Shown in pieces: positions 16,301-23,289 of a stretch of 32,085 bases of DNA; the first letter of the stretch is position 1; the number at the start of each line of letters is the position of its first letter. The position numbers and the translations under genes are program-made. The notes under the pieces are model-generated. The model did not search any database, was not told the origin of the DNA, and saw only the letters and a list, made by a program, of their open reading frames with translations. This stretch comes from CALRGL01 sp964374035 (GTDB lineage: Bacteria > Patescibacteriota > Patescibacteriia > UBA9934 > GWF2-40-263): positions 1 to 32,085 of the forward strand of contig CAYJWY010000008.1 in NCBI GenBank assembly GCA_964374035.1, written 5' to 3'.

Positions 16301-19148
16301 GCGCGAAGCGTGAACGCGTCGCGGGATCGACACCGGGGTCGAGATCGTCGGCACTGCCATTGCAGTTCTCGTCGACGTCGGCGACGTCGCAGACTTCCGT
16401 TGCGTCCGGATTGATCGCCGCGTTGTCGTCGTTGCAATCTCGCGCTTGGAGCGTTCGACCGCGCGCGACCACACAGCTGAAGGCGCCCGTTGCCGGATCA
16501 CCAAAGCCGTCATGGTCGATGTCAAGGAAGCTCAGGATCAAAACGTTCTCGTCGATCTCGTTGTCACAGTCGTTGTCGAGCGTGTCGCAGAGTTCCTCGG
16601 CGCTGGGATTGATCAACGCGTCGTCGTCATTGCAGTCCCGATTGTCGCGAGTGCGACCCGCCGGGATGATGCAGGTGAGCGTCATGCTCTGGGGATCACC
16701 AAAGCCGTCGTGATCGAGGTCGTCGTAGGAGTCGAGAAGCACTCCGTCGTCGACCAGGCCATTGCAGTCGTTGTCATCGCCGTCGCAGATCTCGACGCCG
16801 TTATTCTGAATGTCGTTGTCCTGATCGTCGCAGTCGCCCGCGACGTCGAGGTAGCCTTCCGGATGTTCGCAGGACACGATCGTGACGTCGGGATTTCCCG
16901 CGCCGTCACCGTCAGCGTCTTGATACCACGTGGTCATGTCGACCGCGTCTTCGTCGACGACTCCGTCACAATCGTTGTCGAGTCCGTCGCAGAGTTCGTC
17001 CGCGCTCGGATTGATCAACGCGTCGTCGTCGTTGCAGTCGCCTCGCAGATCAATGTCGTCGGTGAGACAGCTACGCTCGTCCGTGGAGAGCATGTAGCCT
17101 TCCGGCCGCTCACACGCGAACGTTGTGTCCGTGATCTCGCCGTCGAGTGTACCCTCAGGGCACAAATCAGCGTCGCGATCCGCGTACCACTCGAGCATGA
17201 CGCCTTCGTCGGTCTGCCCGTCGCAATTGTTGTCCACGTTGTCGCAGACTTCCACTGCGTCGGGATTGATCGCGCCGTTCTCGTCGTCGCAATCGGTGTG
17301 ACTGACGACGTAGCCTTCGGGCTGATCGCACGTGCGCTCGGAGACGTTGGGATTGCCGTCGCCGTCCTGATCCGCGTCCTGGTAGAACGTGTTCAGGCTG
17401 TTCGCCGCAACCGCGCCATCCGCATCGTCGGCACTGCCATTGCAGTCCTCGTCGGTGTTGAAGATGTCGCAGACTTCGCGCGCGCCAGGATTGATCGTGG
17501 GATCGGTGTCGTCGCAGTCGGAAAGGTCGCTCACGCGTCCAGCGGGAACACCACAGCCGAGGAGTTCGGTCTGAGGATCGCCGTAGGTGTCGAGATCGAG
17601 GTCCGCGTAGGTTGCCGTCTGCACGCCGTCATCGATGACGCCGTCGCAGTCGTTGTCCTGCTGGTCGCAGATCTCCTCGCCATGATCCTGAATGTCGTTG
17701 TCGTGATCATCACAATCGCCCGCGACGCTGACGTAGCCCTCGGGCTGGTCGCAGGTGACGAGCACCGCGTCGGGATTTCCCGCGCCGTCGAGATCGTTGT
17801 CCTGATACCACGTGGGCATGTCGGAGGCGTCGTTGTCCACTTCCCCGTCACAGTTGTCATCCAGGCCGTTGCAGACCTCTTGTCCGTCGGGAGAAACAGA
17901 CGCAAGCGCATCGTCGCAGTCGAGGTTGGTTACGACATAGCCTTCCGGCCGGTCGCACCGCGCAAGGGAAACGTCCGGGTTGCCCCAGGTGTCGCCGTCG
18001 AGGTCCTCGTAAAACTGGCTCATCGAGTCCGGATTCGCGCTGTCGTCAGCGTTGTCGCTGAGCCCGTCGCAGTCCTCGTCGACGTTGAACGGATCGCAGA
18101 CCTCCACCGCCGAGGGCGAGATCTGGCCATTGTTGTCGTCGCAATCGCCCGGACGCAAGACGTGGTTGGGCGGCGGCGCACAAGCCGCGACCGGAGTCCC
18201 GTGCATGTTGCCGTAGCCATCGCCGTCGCCGTCGGGCAAGTACGTGAGCGCGAGACCTTCGTCGATCGCGCCGTCGCAGTTGTCATCGAAACCGTTGCAG
18301 ACTTCTTCGGCACCGTTGTGCACCGCGGGGTCCGCGTCGTCACAGTCGGTGCCGGGGACAACGTAGCCGTCTTGATCGCCGCAGAAGAAGGCCGAGTCGA
18401 GCGGGTTGCCCTCGCCGTCACCGTCCACATCGCGGAACAACTCGTGCATGTCTTGGATGCTGTCGCCAATGACACCATCGCAGTTGTTATCCTTACCGTC
18501 GCAGAGCTCAGGAGCGTTCGCATAGATCGTTGCGTCGTCCTCGTTGCAATCGCCACCACGGGCAACGAAACCTACAGGTCGGATACAGCCCATGACGGGC
18601 ACGGCATCGCGATCACCATAGCCATCGTTGTCGAGGTCAGGCCAGAAATTGAGGAGCACGCCTTCATCGGTCTGCCCATCGCAGTCATCGTCGAGGAAGT
18701 TGCACTGCTCGTTCTGGCCGGGATGCACGGCAACATTTTCTGGCTGACAGTCGTCCTTGTCGGGCGTTCCATCGCCGTCGGTGTCGATGTCTGGTGACAT
18801 CGCGTCTGGAAGCAGAGCGGCGAGGTCGGGCTCGCTCGGCGCTTGCGCATCTTGCGGGGGCATGGTCGCGGCATCGGGCTCGTGCTCGGCCGCGTCCTGG
18901 ATCGGGGCGTCCGGATCGAGAACCGCGTCGGGCTTGGGATTGGGAACCGCCACGTCGGGCACGAGAGCGGCGTCGGGTCGTCCGCTGACATTGGGAACGT
19001 CGGGGACATTGCCGACTCCGTCGTCGGACTGCTCGGAGTTCAGATCGCCGTCGCCTGGGAGCTGTTGAAGGGCGGCCGTCTCTCCGACGCACCCACTTGC
19101 GAAGATCGCACACAGTGCCGTGAACACGGCGAACTTGCGAAGACTCAT
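13329..19148 (-). CDS. Giant lipoprotein with about 25 MopE-type putative metal-binding units
   Basis: The protein has 1939 residues. A lipoprotein signal ends in FASGC with the lipid-modified Cys at 20. Residues about 21-120 are a flexible Asp/Pro/Ala linker (PDAALVPD, DPDAPIQDA). From about 120 to 1810 there are about 25 units of the MopE type: a calcium-loop-like D-x-D-x-D-G-x-G, then GDCDD, then CDGxDNDCDGxxDEG. Some units lack a Cys pair (NEVENGIDDNCNG, AEIENTIDDDCDG). The last ~125 residues are beta-rich (FELNVTAPRLGV, GTITFFLELD, WTSSFLFSGTF). It would sit on the outer face of the membrane and bind many calcium or copper ions; metal identity is not shown. The start is an ATG with a strong TAGGAGG site. 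The coding strand is visibly G+C-rich compared with the flanking genes. It is transcribed alone. Confidence 0.9.
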   Translation of the reverse strand: MSLRKFAVFTALCAIFASGCVGETAALQQLPGDGDLNSEQSDDGVGNVPDVPNVSGRPDAALVPDVAVPNPKPDAVLDPDAPIQDAAEHEPDAATMPPQDAQAPSEPDLAALLPDAMSPDIDTDGDGTPDKDDCQPENVAVHPGQNEQCNFLDDDCDGQTDEGVLLNFWPDLDNDGYGDRDAVPVMGCIRPVGFVARGGDCNEDDATIYANAPELCDGKDNNCDGVIGDSIQDMHELFRDVDGDGEGNPLDSAFFCGDQDGYVVPGTDCDDADPAVHNGAEEVCNGFDDNCDGAIDEGLALTYLPDGDGDGYGNMHGTPVAACAPPPNHVLRPGDCDDNNGQISPSAVEVCDPFNVDEDCDGLSDNADDSANPDSMSQFYEDLDGDTWGNPDVSLARCDRPEGYVVTNLDCDDALASVSPDGQEVCNGLDDNCDGEVDNDASDMPTWYQDNDLDGAGNPDAVLVTCDQPEGYVSVAGDCDDHDNDIQDHGEEICDQQDNDCDGVIDDGVQTATYADLDLDTYGDPQTELLGCGVPAGRVSDLSDCDDTDPTINPGAREVCDIFNTDEDCNGSADDADGAVAANSLNTFYQDADQDGDGNPNVSERTCDQPEGYVVSHTDCDDENGAINPDAVEVCDNVDNNCDGQTDEGVMLEWYADRDADLCPEGTLDGEITDTTFACERPEGYMLSTDERSCLTDDIDLRGDCNDDDALINPSADELCDGLDNDCDGVVDEDAVDMTTWYQDADGDGAGNPDVTIVSCEHPEGYLDVAGDCDDQDNDIQNNGVEICDGDDNDCNGLVDDGVLLDSYDDLDHDGFGDPQSMTLTCIIPAGRTRDNRDCNDDDALINPSAEELCDTLDNDCDNEIDENVLILSFLDIDHDGFGDPATGAFSCVVARGRTLQARDCNDDNAAINPDATEVCDVADVDENCNGSADDLDPGVDPATRSRFAPDIDQDGFGDFNNVTTVCNQPPRTIANTADCDDRFASVHPGANEVENGIDDNCNGTIDEGTNAFDDDRDGYSENQGDCNDEDATIFPDQRAEVCNGRDDDCDNTVDDHIGTNVFPDVDGDGHGAMVASNVWVCGAPPAGKSALSDDCDDGNANVHPRALELCNGIDDNCILGVDEATADDARIWFQDLDGDTFGNLNVTSRACNQPVNYVASSTDCNDRNDTVSPNGNEICDGLDNDCDTVVDDGVTLPFYQDRDGDREGDVRAVAVNTCIAPAGHVANNDDCNDGNPATNTRGVEVCDTLDNDCDGLVDENLQVLKCRDADNDNFGSAVIACVHGCAQAGYVANALDCDDFNNRVRPGALERCDGFDNDCDGLIDAMDPSVSVLDIESGSIDLDDDFFGQPGTRVVWCEDDPVPVHVAFVDTDCDDDNADVNPDATEVCDAADVDEDCNGLDDDDDPDVDPATLASFATDTDQDGFGDQNNVLEVCNQPPGTVLDHTDCADEFVTVHPGAAEIENTIDDDCDGIVDEGTNAFDDDGDGFSENNGDCNDADRTIFPQQRAEACNGRDDDCDAIIDDGVGTNVFPDVDGDGFGAIVASNLWVCGAVPAGKSASSDDCNDVNANINPRAAELCNGIDDNCVGGVDEGVLIAFFPDRDGDGEGDASIAAVNACAPARGQVENNRDCNDASVAINTRAVEVCDGVDNNCALGIDEGLTVLKCRDADIDGFGSAIIACVQGCAQAGYVPNALDCDDFNNRVRPGALERCDGIDNDCDNLVDAADPSVSVFDIERTFSDNDGDGYGDNNLPVVWCENDDQPADTVFDNSDCDDEDPIVHPNAPEACGIERDFDCDGLFPMQDDCVDEGSYEGDFELNVTAPRLGVPRDTCSGTITFFLELDQEHTILGDVECTYEPGGDFEAAFPDGHTGTITADVFSDLGTFGEIELDGWTSSFLFSGTFEDFGTVFVGQFSIGQNRLDDGTPFNYSGDLSATRL
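13925..16405 (-). repeat. Segmental duplication inside the MopE-repeat gene
   Basis: Two adjacent blocks, about 13925-15010 and 15125-16405, encode the same order of units. Each begins TEVCD-AD-DE, continues with a unit lacking its first Cys, GTNAFDDD, RAE-CNGRDDDCD, GTNVFPDVDGDG and ELCNGIDDNC, and ends with the LERCDG-DNDCD unit followed by DPSVSV-DIE. The upstream block has one extra unit (FQDLDGDTFGNL...ICDGLDNDCD). Confidence 0.85.
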
Positions 19149-19173
19149 CTCACTACCTCCTACCGGTGGTTTC

Positions 19174-19196
19174 CTACGCAGACAGGCCCTGCGTAG
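19174..19196 (-). promoter_or_regulatory. Perfect 8-pair hairpin just before the ribosome site
   Basis: On the minus strand CTACGCAG and CTGCGTAG pair perfectly around a 7-base loop. It ends about 12 bases upstream of the TAGGAGG site of the giant lipoprotein gene, close enough to influence ribosome entry or mRNA stability. Confidence 0.55.
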
Positions 19197-19221
19197 CGTT
19201 CATTTCAGATGAACAGATTTC

Positions 19222-19268
19222 TGGCCTGATTCTATGGCGAGTCAAGAAATAGCCACAAAATCAGGCTA
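19222..19268 (-). promoter_or_regulatory. Long hairpin in the leader of the giant lipoprotein gene
   Basis: CCTGATTCTATGGC and GCCACAAAATCAGG (plus-strand view) pair along 14 positions, with a few more outside and a loop of about 13 bases. A second, A/T-flanked ATCGA/TCGAT hairpin lies next to it at about 19270-19295. The leader is thus strongly folded. Confidence 0.5.
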
Positions 19269-19290
19269 AAAATCGATCAAATGACTCGAT

Positions 19291-19318
19291 TTTTTACCAC
19301 GGATGCTAGGGGAAGTCA
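19291..19318 (-). promoter_or_regulatory. Candidate promoter of the giant lipoprotein gene
   Basis: On the minus strand TTGACT (19318-19313) and TAAAAA (19296-19291) are 16 bases apart. This is weaker than the promoters of the neighbouring genes, and the -10 overlaps a small hairpin, so the call is tentative. Confidence 0.35.
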
Positions 19319-19333
19319 AGGAAAATGGCAAAG

Positions 19334-19369
19334 AAAAAACCCGTGTTCCTTGGTGAGGGGAAACGGGTT
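19334..19369 (-). terminator. Intrinsic terminator of the 367-residue lipoprotein gene
   Basis: On the minus strand AACCCGT and ACGGGTT form the stem, with TTCC/GGAA pairing inside, followed by six Ts. It starts about 20 bases after the TAG stop at 19389. Confidence 0.85.
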
Positions 19370-19388
19370 CGTTGGGACGAGGAGGGGG

Positions 19389-20492
19389 CTAGTCGAGGGC
19401 GCATGGGCCTTGATCGTTGAGGATGAGTAGAGCCGAGCAGCCCGGTTCACCGTCGAGGATCAGTGCGGCGAGGTCGCCACCGTCGTAGAGATCACCCGCG
19501 ACGTCGATCGACATGCGACGGAACGTTGGGTCTACGGTCGGCACACCGTCGATGACCATGCACAGCCAGTAGTTTGCTTCGCCGACAATCTGTCCGTCGT
19601 TCACATCTTGCTGATCGAGATAGATCGAGACGTTGAGACGGATGCCGCAGAAGGCATTGGGAGGATACTGACGTGCGCTCAGCGTCACGCTCACGCTCTC
19701 CTGTGAAAAAATCGTTCCAGATTCCTGCCAGCCACGCCCGAGCGTTCCGGCACTCGTGTAGGACTCGACGTTCAGAACCATGGCCGGCGGTCCGCCAAGC
19801 GTCGTTGCCATTATGACCGTGTCGGGAAGCGCGAGGCAGATCGGGTCGACGAAGTCAGCGCGGCCGTCGCAGTTGTTGTCGAGCCGGTCATCGCAGATCT
19901 CCGTGGCGTTTGGATAAACCGTTGACTCGTCGTCGCGACAGTCGCCTTGGTTCTCAGTCCAGCCATCCTGGTCGTTGTCGATGTCGCGCGGGTCGAGAGC
20001 AAGGGCGGTGTCGGGATCCGGTTGCACGGCGTCGGGGTCTTGATTCCCGCCCATGTCGGGGTCGGGCTGAACGACGCGTGCGTCGGAATCGGGCGGGCTC
20101 GCGTCGGGCGGGAGAACGCCATTGTCGGGATCGGGACGGCTGGCATCGGGCCGCGGGTTGTGCGCCGCGTCGGGAGGAAGCACACCATCGTCCGGGTCCG
20201 GCGTGCCCGTGTCGAGGCTTCCGGCATCGATCGTATTGGTCGTATCGGACCTATTGAGATCCGCATCCGCAGAAGACACATCCGCGCCTCCGCCCACATC
20301 GCCATCCACATCACCATGCTGTCCAAGGTCAGAGCTCGAGGCCGTGGCCATGTCCGAACTGTCGAGCGCACCATCGCTTGTCGAGTGCCCCTCATCCCCT
20401 CTAAACCCAGGATTCGGGCCGGTCGTGAGAATCGGTATTTCCTCGGTGCAGGCTACAAACGACATGACGAGAAGCCATGAAAAACACTTCAT
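19389..20492 (-). CDS. Lipoprotein with one MopE-type unit and the shared C-terminal domain
   Basis: The protein has 367 residues. The lipoprotein signal ends in SFVAC (Cys15). Residues about 25-165 are a low-complexity linker of Asp, Pro, Gly and Ser (RPDPDNGVLPPDA and similar). One MopE-type unit follows (DNDQDGWTENQGDC, then EICDDRLDNNCDG, about 170-215). The last ~145 residues match the C-termini of the 743- and 257-residue neighbours: CGIRLNVSIYLDQQDV, GQIVGEANYWLC and GCSALLILN. I do not recognise this domain; two or three conserved Cys residues could form disulfides. It probably lies on the cell surface. The ribosome site is GAGGAG, 7 bases before the ATG. It has its own promoter (20523-20551) and terminator. 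Confidence 0.85.
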   Translation of the reverse strand: MKCFSWLLVMSFVACTEEIPILTTGPNPGFRGDEGHSTSDGALDSSDMATASSSDLGQHGDVDGDVGGGADVSSADADLNRSDTTNTIDAGSLDTGTPDPDDGVLPPDAAHNPRPDASRPDPDNGVLPPDASPPDSDARVVQPDPDMGGNQDPDAVQPDPDTALALDPRDIDNDQDGWTENQGDCRDDESTVYPNATEICDDRLDNNCDGRADFVDPICLALPDTVIMATTLGGPPAMVLNVESYTSAGTLGRGWQESGTIFSQESVSVTLSARQYPPNAFCGIRLNVSIYLDQQDVNDGQIVGEANYWLCMVIDGVPTVDPTFRRMSIDVAGDLYDGGDLAALILDGEPGCSALLILNDQGPCALD

Positions 20493-20522
20493 CGAATTCT
20501 CCTCTAGTGTATTCAGGCCTTA

Positions 20523-20551
20523 AATGTAGCCAAAAAAAGAGATTTTGTCAA
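20523..20551 (-). promoter_or_regulatory. Promoter of the 367-residue lipoprotein gene
   Basis: TTGACA (20551-20546) and TACATT (20528-20523) are separated by exactly 17 bases. The spacer ends TTTTTTTGGC, identical to that of the promoter at 4476-4504. The leader is about 25 bases. Confidence 0.8.
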
Positions 20552-20573
20552 TGCAATGATCAAAAAATCTAAA

Positions 20574-20605
20574 CCCTCCCTCACTTCCTAACTCCCTCAC
20601 TTTCT
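20574..20605. repeat. Solo CCCTCACTTCCTAACTCCCTCAC repeat
   Basis: A degenerate C/T-rich direct repeat of two near-copies (CCCTCACTTCCT, CCCTCACTTTCT) lies between a promoter and the terminator at 20610. It matches the arms of the inverted pair at 23131-23219. Confidence 0.6.
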
Positions 20606-20609
20606 AAAC

Positions 20610-20649
20610 AAAAAAAGACCCCCGATGCACCAGTGTGCTATCGGAGGTC
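20610..20649 (-). terminator. Intrinsic terminator of the 743-residue lipoprotein gene
   Basis: On the minus strand GACCTCCGAT and ATCGGGGGTC pair (with G-U), capped by a GCAC/GTGC inner stem and followed by seven Ts. It begins 16 bases after the stop codon at 20665. Confidence 0.9.
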
Positions 20650-20664
20650 AGAGAGACACGCAAC

Positions 20665-22896
20665 CTACAGAAGCAATCCGCAGGCACGGGCGTTGAGCAC
20701 GAGGATCGCGCTACACCCGCCCGCGGCTCCGTCCGGAGACCACGTGTCGAGGTCTCCCTCGTCGTAGAGGACCCCCAAGTGTGAGATGTCCACCTGGAAA
20801 CCCTCGAGGATTCCCGCGGTGTCGACCAGGCCGCTCGTATACCCTTCGCAGAGCCACGAGTCGGCGCGACCGACGATCATTCCGTTTCGAATGTCCGCCG
20901 CGTCCTCGAAGATCGAGACGTTGAAGCGGATCGCGCAGAGCAAGGGCAGATCGTACTCGTCGCTTGAGAGCGAGAGTTCGATCTCATTGTCGTTCACGAC
21001 GCCGGCGACTTCGTTCCACTCGTCGCCGAGATCCGCCGCATTGCGCACGGCCTCGACGCTGAGGATAAGCCCCGCCGGCACGTTCTGGTTGGTCGACACA
21101 CGCACGGTGCTCGCGTTGACGTTGCAACGCTGGTCCACGCCGTCGCAATTCTGGTCGATGCCGTCGCCGCAGATCTCGGCGCGGCTCGGGAACACCTGCG
21201 CGTTCAAATCCGCGCAGTCGGTGTTGTTGCCGACGTGGCCGAAAGGAGCCTGACACGCCGGAATCGCGACCGCGTTCATGTCGCCGAAGCCGTCGCCGTC
21301 CACGTCCGGGAAGAACGTGCGGCGGAGATCCTCGTCGACCCTGCCATCGCAGTTGTCGTCCAGGCCGTTGCAGGTCTCGGCGGCGCCGTGGCGAATGCTC
21401 GCGTCGTTGTCATTGCAATCCGTTGCGTCCGGATCGCCGTCGCCGTCGTTGTCGTTGGCGACGCAGATCGGATCGACGCTGCCGTCACAGTTGTCGTCCA
21501 CGCCGTTGCCGCAGATCTCGACCGCGTCGGGGTGGACCTGCGAGTTTCGGTCGTTGCAATCCGTGTGGTCCGCGGTGAAGTACGCAGGGGCATTGCACGC
21601 CATGCGGGCATCTGCCACGTCCAGATCGCCGTAACCGTCCTCGTCCACATCGGGATAGAAGCGGTTGAGAACACCCTCGTCGACCGCGTTGTCGCAGTCG
21701 TCGTCGAGGCTGTTGCAGACCTCACGGGCGCCGGGGAAAACATTAGCGTTGAGCGGGGCGCAGTCGAGTCCATCGATCACGCCGTCGCCGTCGAAGTCGT
21801 TGTCGATGCAAACCGCGTCGTTGCCGTCGCAGTTCTGATCGATGTCGTCGCCGCACAGATCTGCGGCGCCGTTGTGCACCGAGGCGTTGTTGGGCGCGCA
21901 GTCCGTGCTGTCCGGATCGCCGTCGAGGTCCGAGTCCGGGTTCGCCGCGTCGGGGACGCACACGAGCTGGCGCGTGGCCGTGGCCGGGTCGGGAATGTCG
22001 TCGTTATTCGCATCCGGGCCGGTGATCACGGCGATGCCGCCGTTCGGACATTCCGCGGGAGTGGCAGGCTCGGTTGCGATCGCGACCGACTGACCGTCCC
22101 GGGGGACCGGGAAGCAAACGATCTCGCGCAGAGCCGACACCGGATCCGGAACTCCGTCCGGTCCACCGTTGGCGGCGCCTGAGCGATCCGGGCCGTAGGT
22201 GAAGATGATGCCGAGCCCGCGCGGGCAGGCGTTGCCGGCGGGAGAGATATTGATGACGCTTGCGGCGCCATCGTCACCGGCCGGGCCGGGACTGCCAGGG
22301 GTACCGGGCGTTCCGGGCGTGCCGACTCCTGGCTCTCCATCGGTTCCGTCGGCCCCATCGGTTCCGTCGGTTCCGTCGGCCGAATCCTCGTCGCAGTCGT
22401 TGTCGAACCCGTCGCCGGGGATGTCGTTGCCGGGGAAGAAATCCGCCCGGACATCGTTGCAGTCGGTGTTGTCTTGGACGAGGCCCGGCATGTCGCCCAG
22501 GCACGTCTCGACCGACAACTCCGGGTTTCCGTAGCCGTCACCGTCCGCGTCGACATACATCGTGTGGGTCTCGATCCCCTCGTCGATGTGTCCGTCGCAG
22601 TTGTTGTCCTTGCCGTCGCAGATCTCGGACGCGCCGACGTAGACCACGGGGTCGTTGTCGTTGCAGTCCGCATCGTTGATACGACCATCGCCGTCGTTGT
22701 CGATCATGGATCCGTCGGCCTCGGGGGCCGCATCGGGCTCGGCGTCCTCCTGGGCGGAGGCGTCGGGCTCGGGCATGGCCGCGTCGGGTTCGACCGCGGC
22801 GTCCTCGTCGCCGGGGACGGTCACCGCGGGGGCGGCGCCGACGCAGGCGTTGAGGTTGAGGGACAACAGCAGGAGTAGCATCCGGGGCGCTTTCAT
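20665..22896 (-). CDS. Lipoprotein with MopE-type units, a collagen-like segment and the shared C-terminal domain
   Basis: I take the ATG at 22896, giving 743 residues. It has GGAGG 7 bases upstream and begins a lipoprotein signal (LSLNLNAC, Cys18), whereas the longer frame to 23016 would run through the structured leader. After a PDA-rich linker come two MopE-type units, then a collagen-like Gly-X-Y run (GTDGTDGADGTDGEPG, GTPGTPGTPGSPGPAG) at about 185-220. Two similar segments of about 60 residues containing IVCFPVP and QLVCVPD follow. Five more MopE-type units occupy about 345-590. The last ~150 residues are the shared domain (CAIRFNVSIFED, NGMIVGRADSWLC, GGCSAILVLN). It is probably a long calcium-stabilised surface protein. 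A covarying leader RNA (22916-23035) precedes it. Confidence 0.88.
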   Translation of the reverse strand: MKAPRMLLLLLSLNLNACVGAAPAVTVPGDEDAAVEPDAAMPEPDASAQEDAEPDAAPEADGSMIDNDGDGRINDADCNDNDPVVYVGASEICDGKDNNCDGHIDEGIETHTMYVDADGDGYGNPELSVETCLGDMPGLVQDNTDCNDVRADFFPGNDIPGDGFDNDCDEDSADGTDGTDGADGTDGEPGVGTPGTPGTPGSPGPAGDDGAASVINISPAGNACPRGLGIIFTYGPDRSGAANGGPDGVPDPVSALREIVCFPVPRDGQSVAIATEPATPAECPNGGIAVITGPDANNDDIPDPATATRQLVCVPDAANPDSDLDGDPDSTDCAPNNASVHNGAADLCGDDIDQNCDGNDAVCIDNDFDGDGVIDGLDCAPLNANVFPGAREVCNSLDDDCDNAVDEGVLNRFYPDVDEDGYGDLDVADARMACNAPAYFTADHTDCNDRNSQVHPDAVEICGNGVDDNCDGSVDPICVANDNDGDGDPDATDCNDNDASIRHGAAETCNGLDDNCDGRVDEDLRRTFFPDVDGDGFGDMNAVAIPACQAPFGHVGNNTDCADLNAQVFPSRAEICGDGIDQNCDGVDQRCNVNASTVRVSTNQNVPAGLILSVEAVRNAADLGDEWNEVAGVVNDNEIELSLSSDEYDLPLLCAIRFNVSIFEDAADIRNGMIVGRADSWLCEGYTSGLVDTAGILEGFQVDISHLGVLYDEGDLDTWSPDGAAGGCSAILVLNARACGLLL

Positions 22897-22915
22897 CTTC
22901 TTTCCTCCATTGTTT

Positions 22916-23035
22916 TGCCCTTTGAACGTTGGGACACTCCCACCTTTCAGCAGGTTCCACAGCGTTCTTTGGGCATTTCTGGACTTCTGTGGAATAAACG
23001 TTCGTGGTTTACACAAAGGCTTATTCCACAGAAGT
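22916..23035 (-). ncRNA. Structured leader RNA, copy A
   Basis: On the minus strand, hairpin P1 (23035-22983) has ACTTCTGTGGAATAA paired with TTATTCCACAGAAGT and an inner TTGTG/CACGA stem. Hairpin P2 (22975-22916) has TGCCC/GGGCA, an internal loop, GAACG/CGTTC, then a CCTGC/GTGGG inner stem with a TGAAAG loop. It ends 19 bases before the ATG. The same two-hairpin layout occurs at 25768-25892 with compensating base changes. It lies within the leader of the transcript that starts near 23079. It may be a cis-regulator; I cannot match it to a known riboswitch. Confidence 0.65.
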
Positions 23036-23085
23036 GCCAGTTTCAGGCCAAAACAAAGGGGTTGAGGCTTTGTTTGTGACGGAGA

Positions 23086-23114
23086 AACATACCATAAAAT
23101 GGGTATGTTGTCAA
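23086..23114 (-). promoter_or_regulatory. Promoter of the 743-residue lipoprotein gene
   Basis: TTGACA (23114-23109) and TATGTT (23091-23086) are separated by 17 bases. Transcription would start near 23079, giving a leader of about 180 bases that includes the two-hairpin RNA. Confidence 0.8.
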
Positions 23115-23130
23115 GGCGGTAGGGATGTAG

Positions 23131-23219
23131 AGTGAGGGAGTGAAGAAGTGAGGGAATGAGATAAATTTGCGCTTAATTTAGACAAAATTACCTTCATCAC
23201 TCCCTCACTCCTTCACTCG
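23131..23219. repeat. Inverted pair of GTGAGGGAGTGA-type repeats
   Basis: The left arm (23131-23160, GTGAGGGAGTGAAGAAGTGA...) and right arm (about 23194-23219, CACTCCCTCACTCCTTCACTC) are inverted, with 17 of 19 positions matching in the core. They enclose about 33 A/T-rich bases with no gene. The arms resemble the solo copy at 20574 and, in style, the repeats around the four-helix-bundle gene at 26545. Confidence 0.65.
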
Positions 23220-23231
23220 CCTTTTTTCAAC

Positions 23232-23262
23232 AAAAAAACGCCCCGAATTGCTTCGAGGCGTT
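23232..23262 (-). terminator. Intrinsic terminator of the 257-residue lipoprotein gene
   Basis: On the minus strand AACGCCTCGAA and TTCGGGGCGTT pair around a 4-base loop, followed by seven Ts, 27 bases after the stop at 23290. Confidence 0.9.
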
Positions 23263-23289
23263 GAGGGAGTAGGCCGTGTCGGCGGCCTT

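Noticed and set aside
13149..18797. Very long plus-strand open frames (907 and 783 codons) opposite the MopE-repeat gene
   Set aside because: They are made of Val/Ala/Asp runs that arise from reading the repeated GACGACGAC-type codons backwards. They have no ribosome site, and the minus frame has a lipoprotein signal, repeats, promoter and terminator.
22897..23016. Longer N-terminus of the 743-residue lipoprotein (start at 23016)
   Set aside because: It would run through the structured leader and place 40 residues before the lipoprotein signal. The ATG at 22896 has a good GGAGG site.
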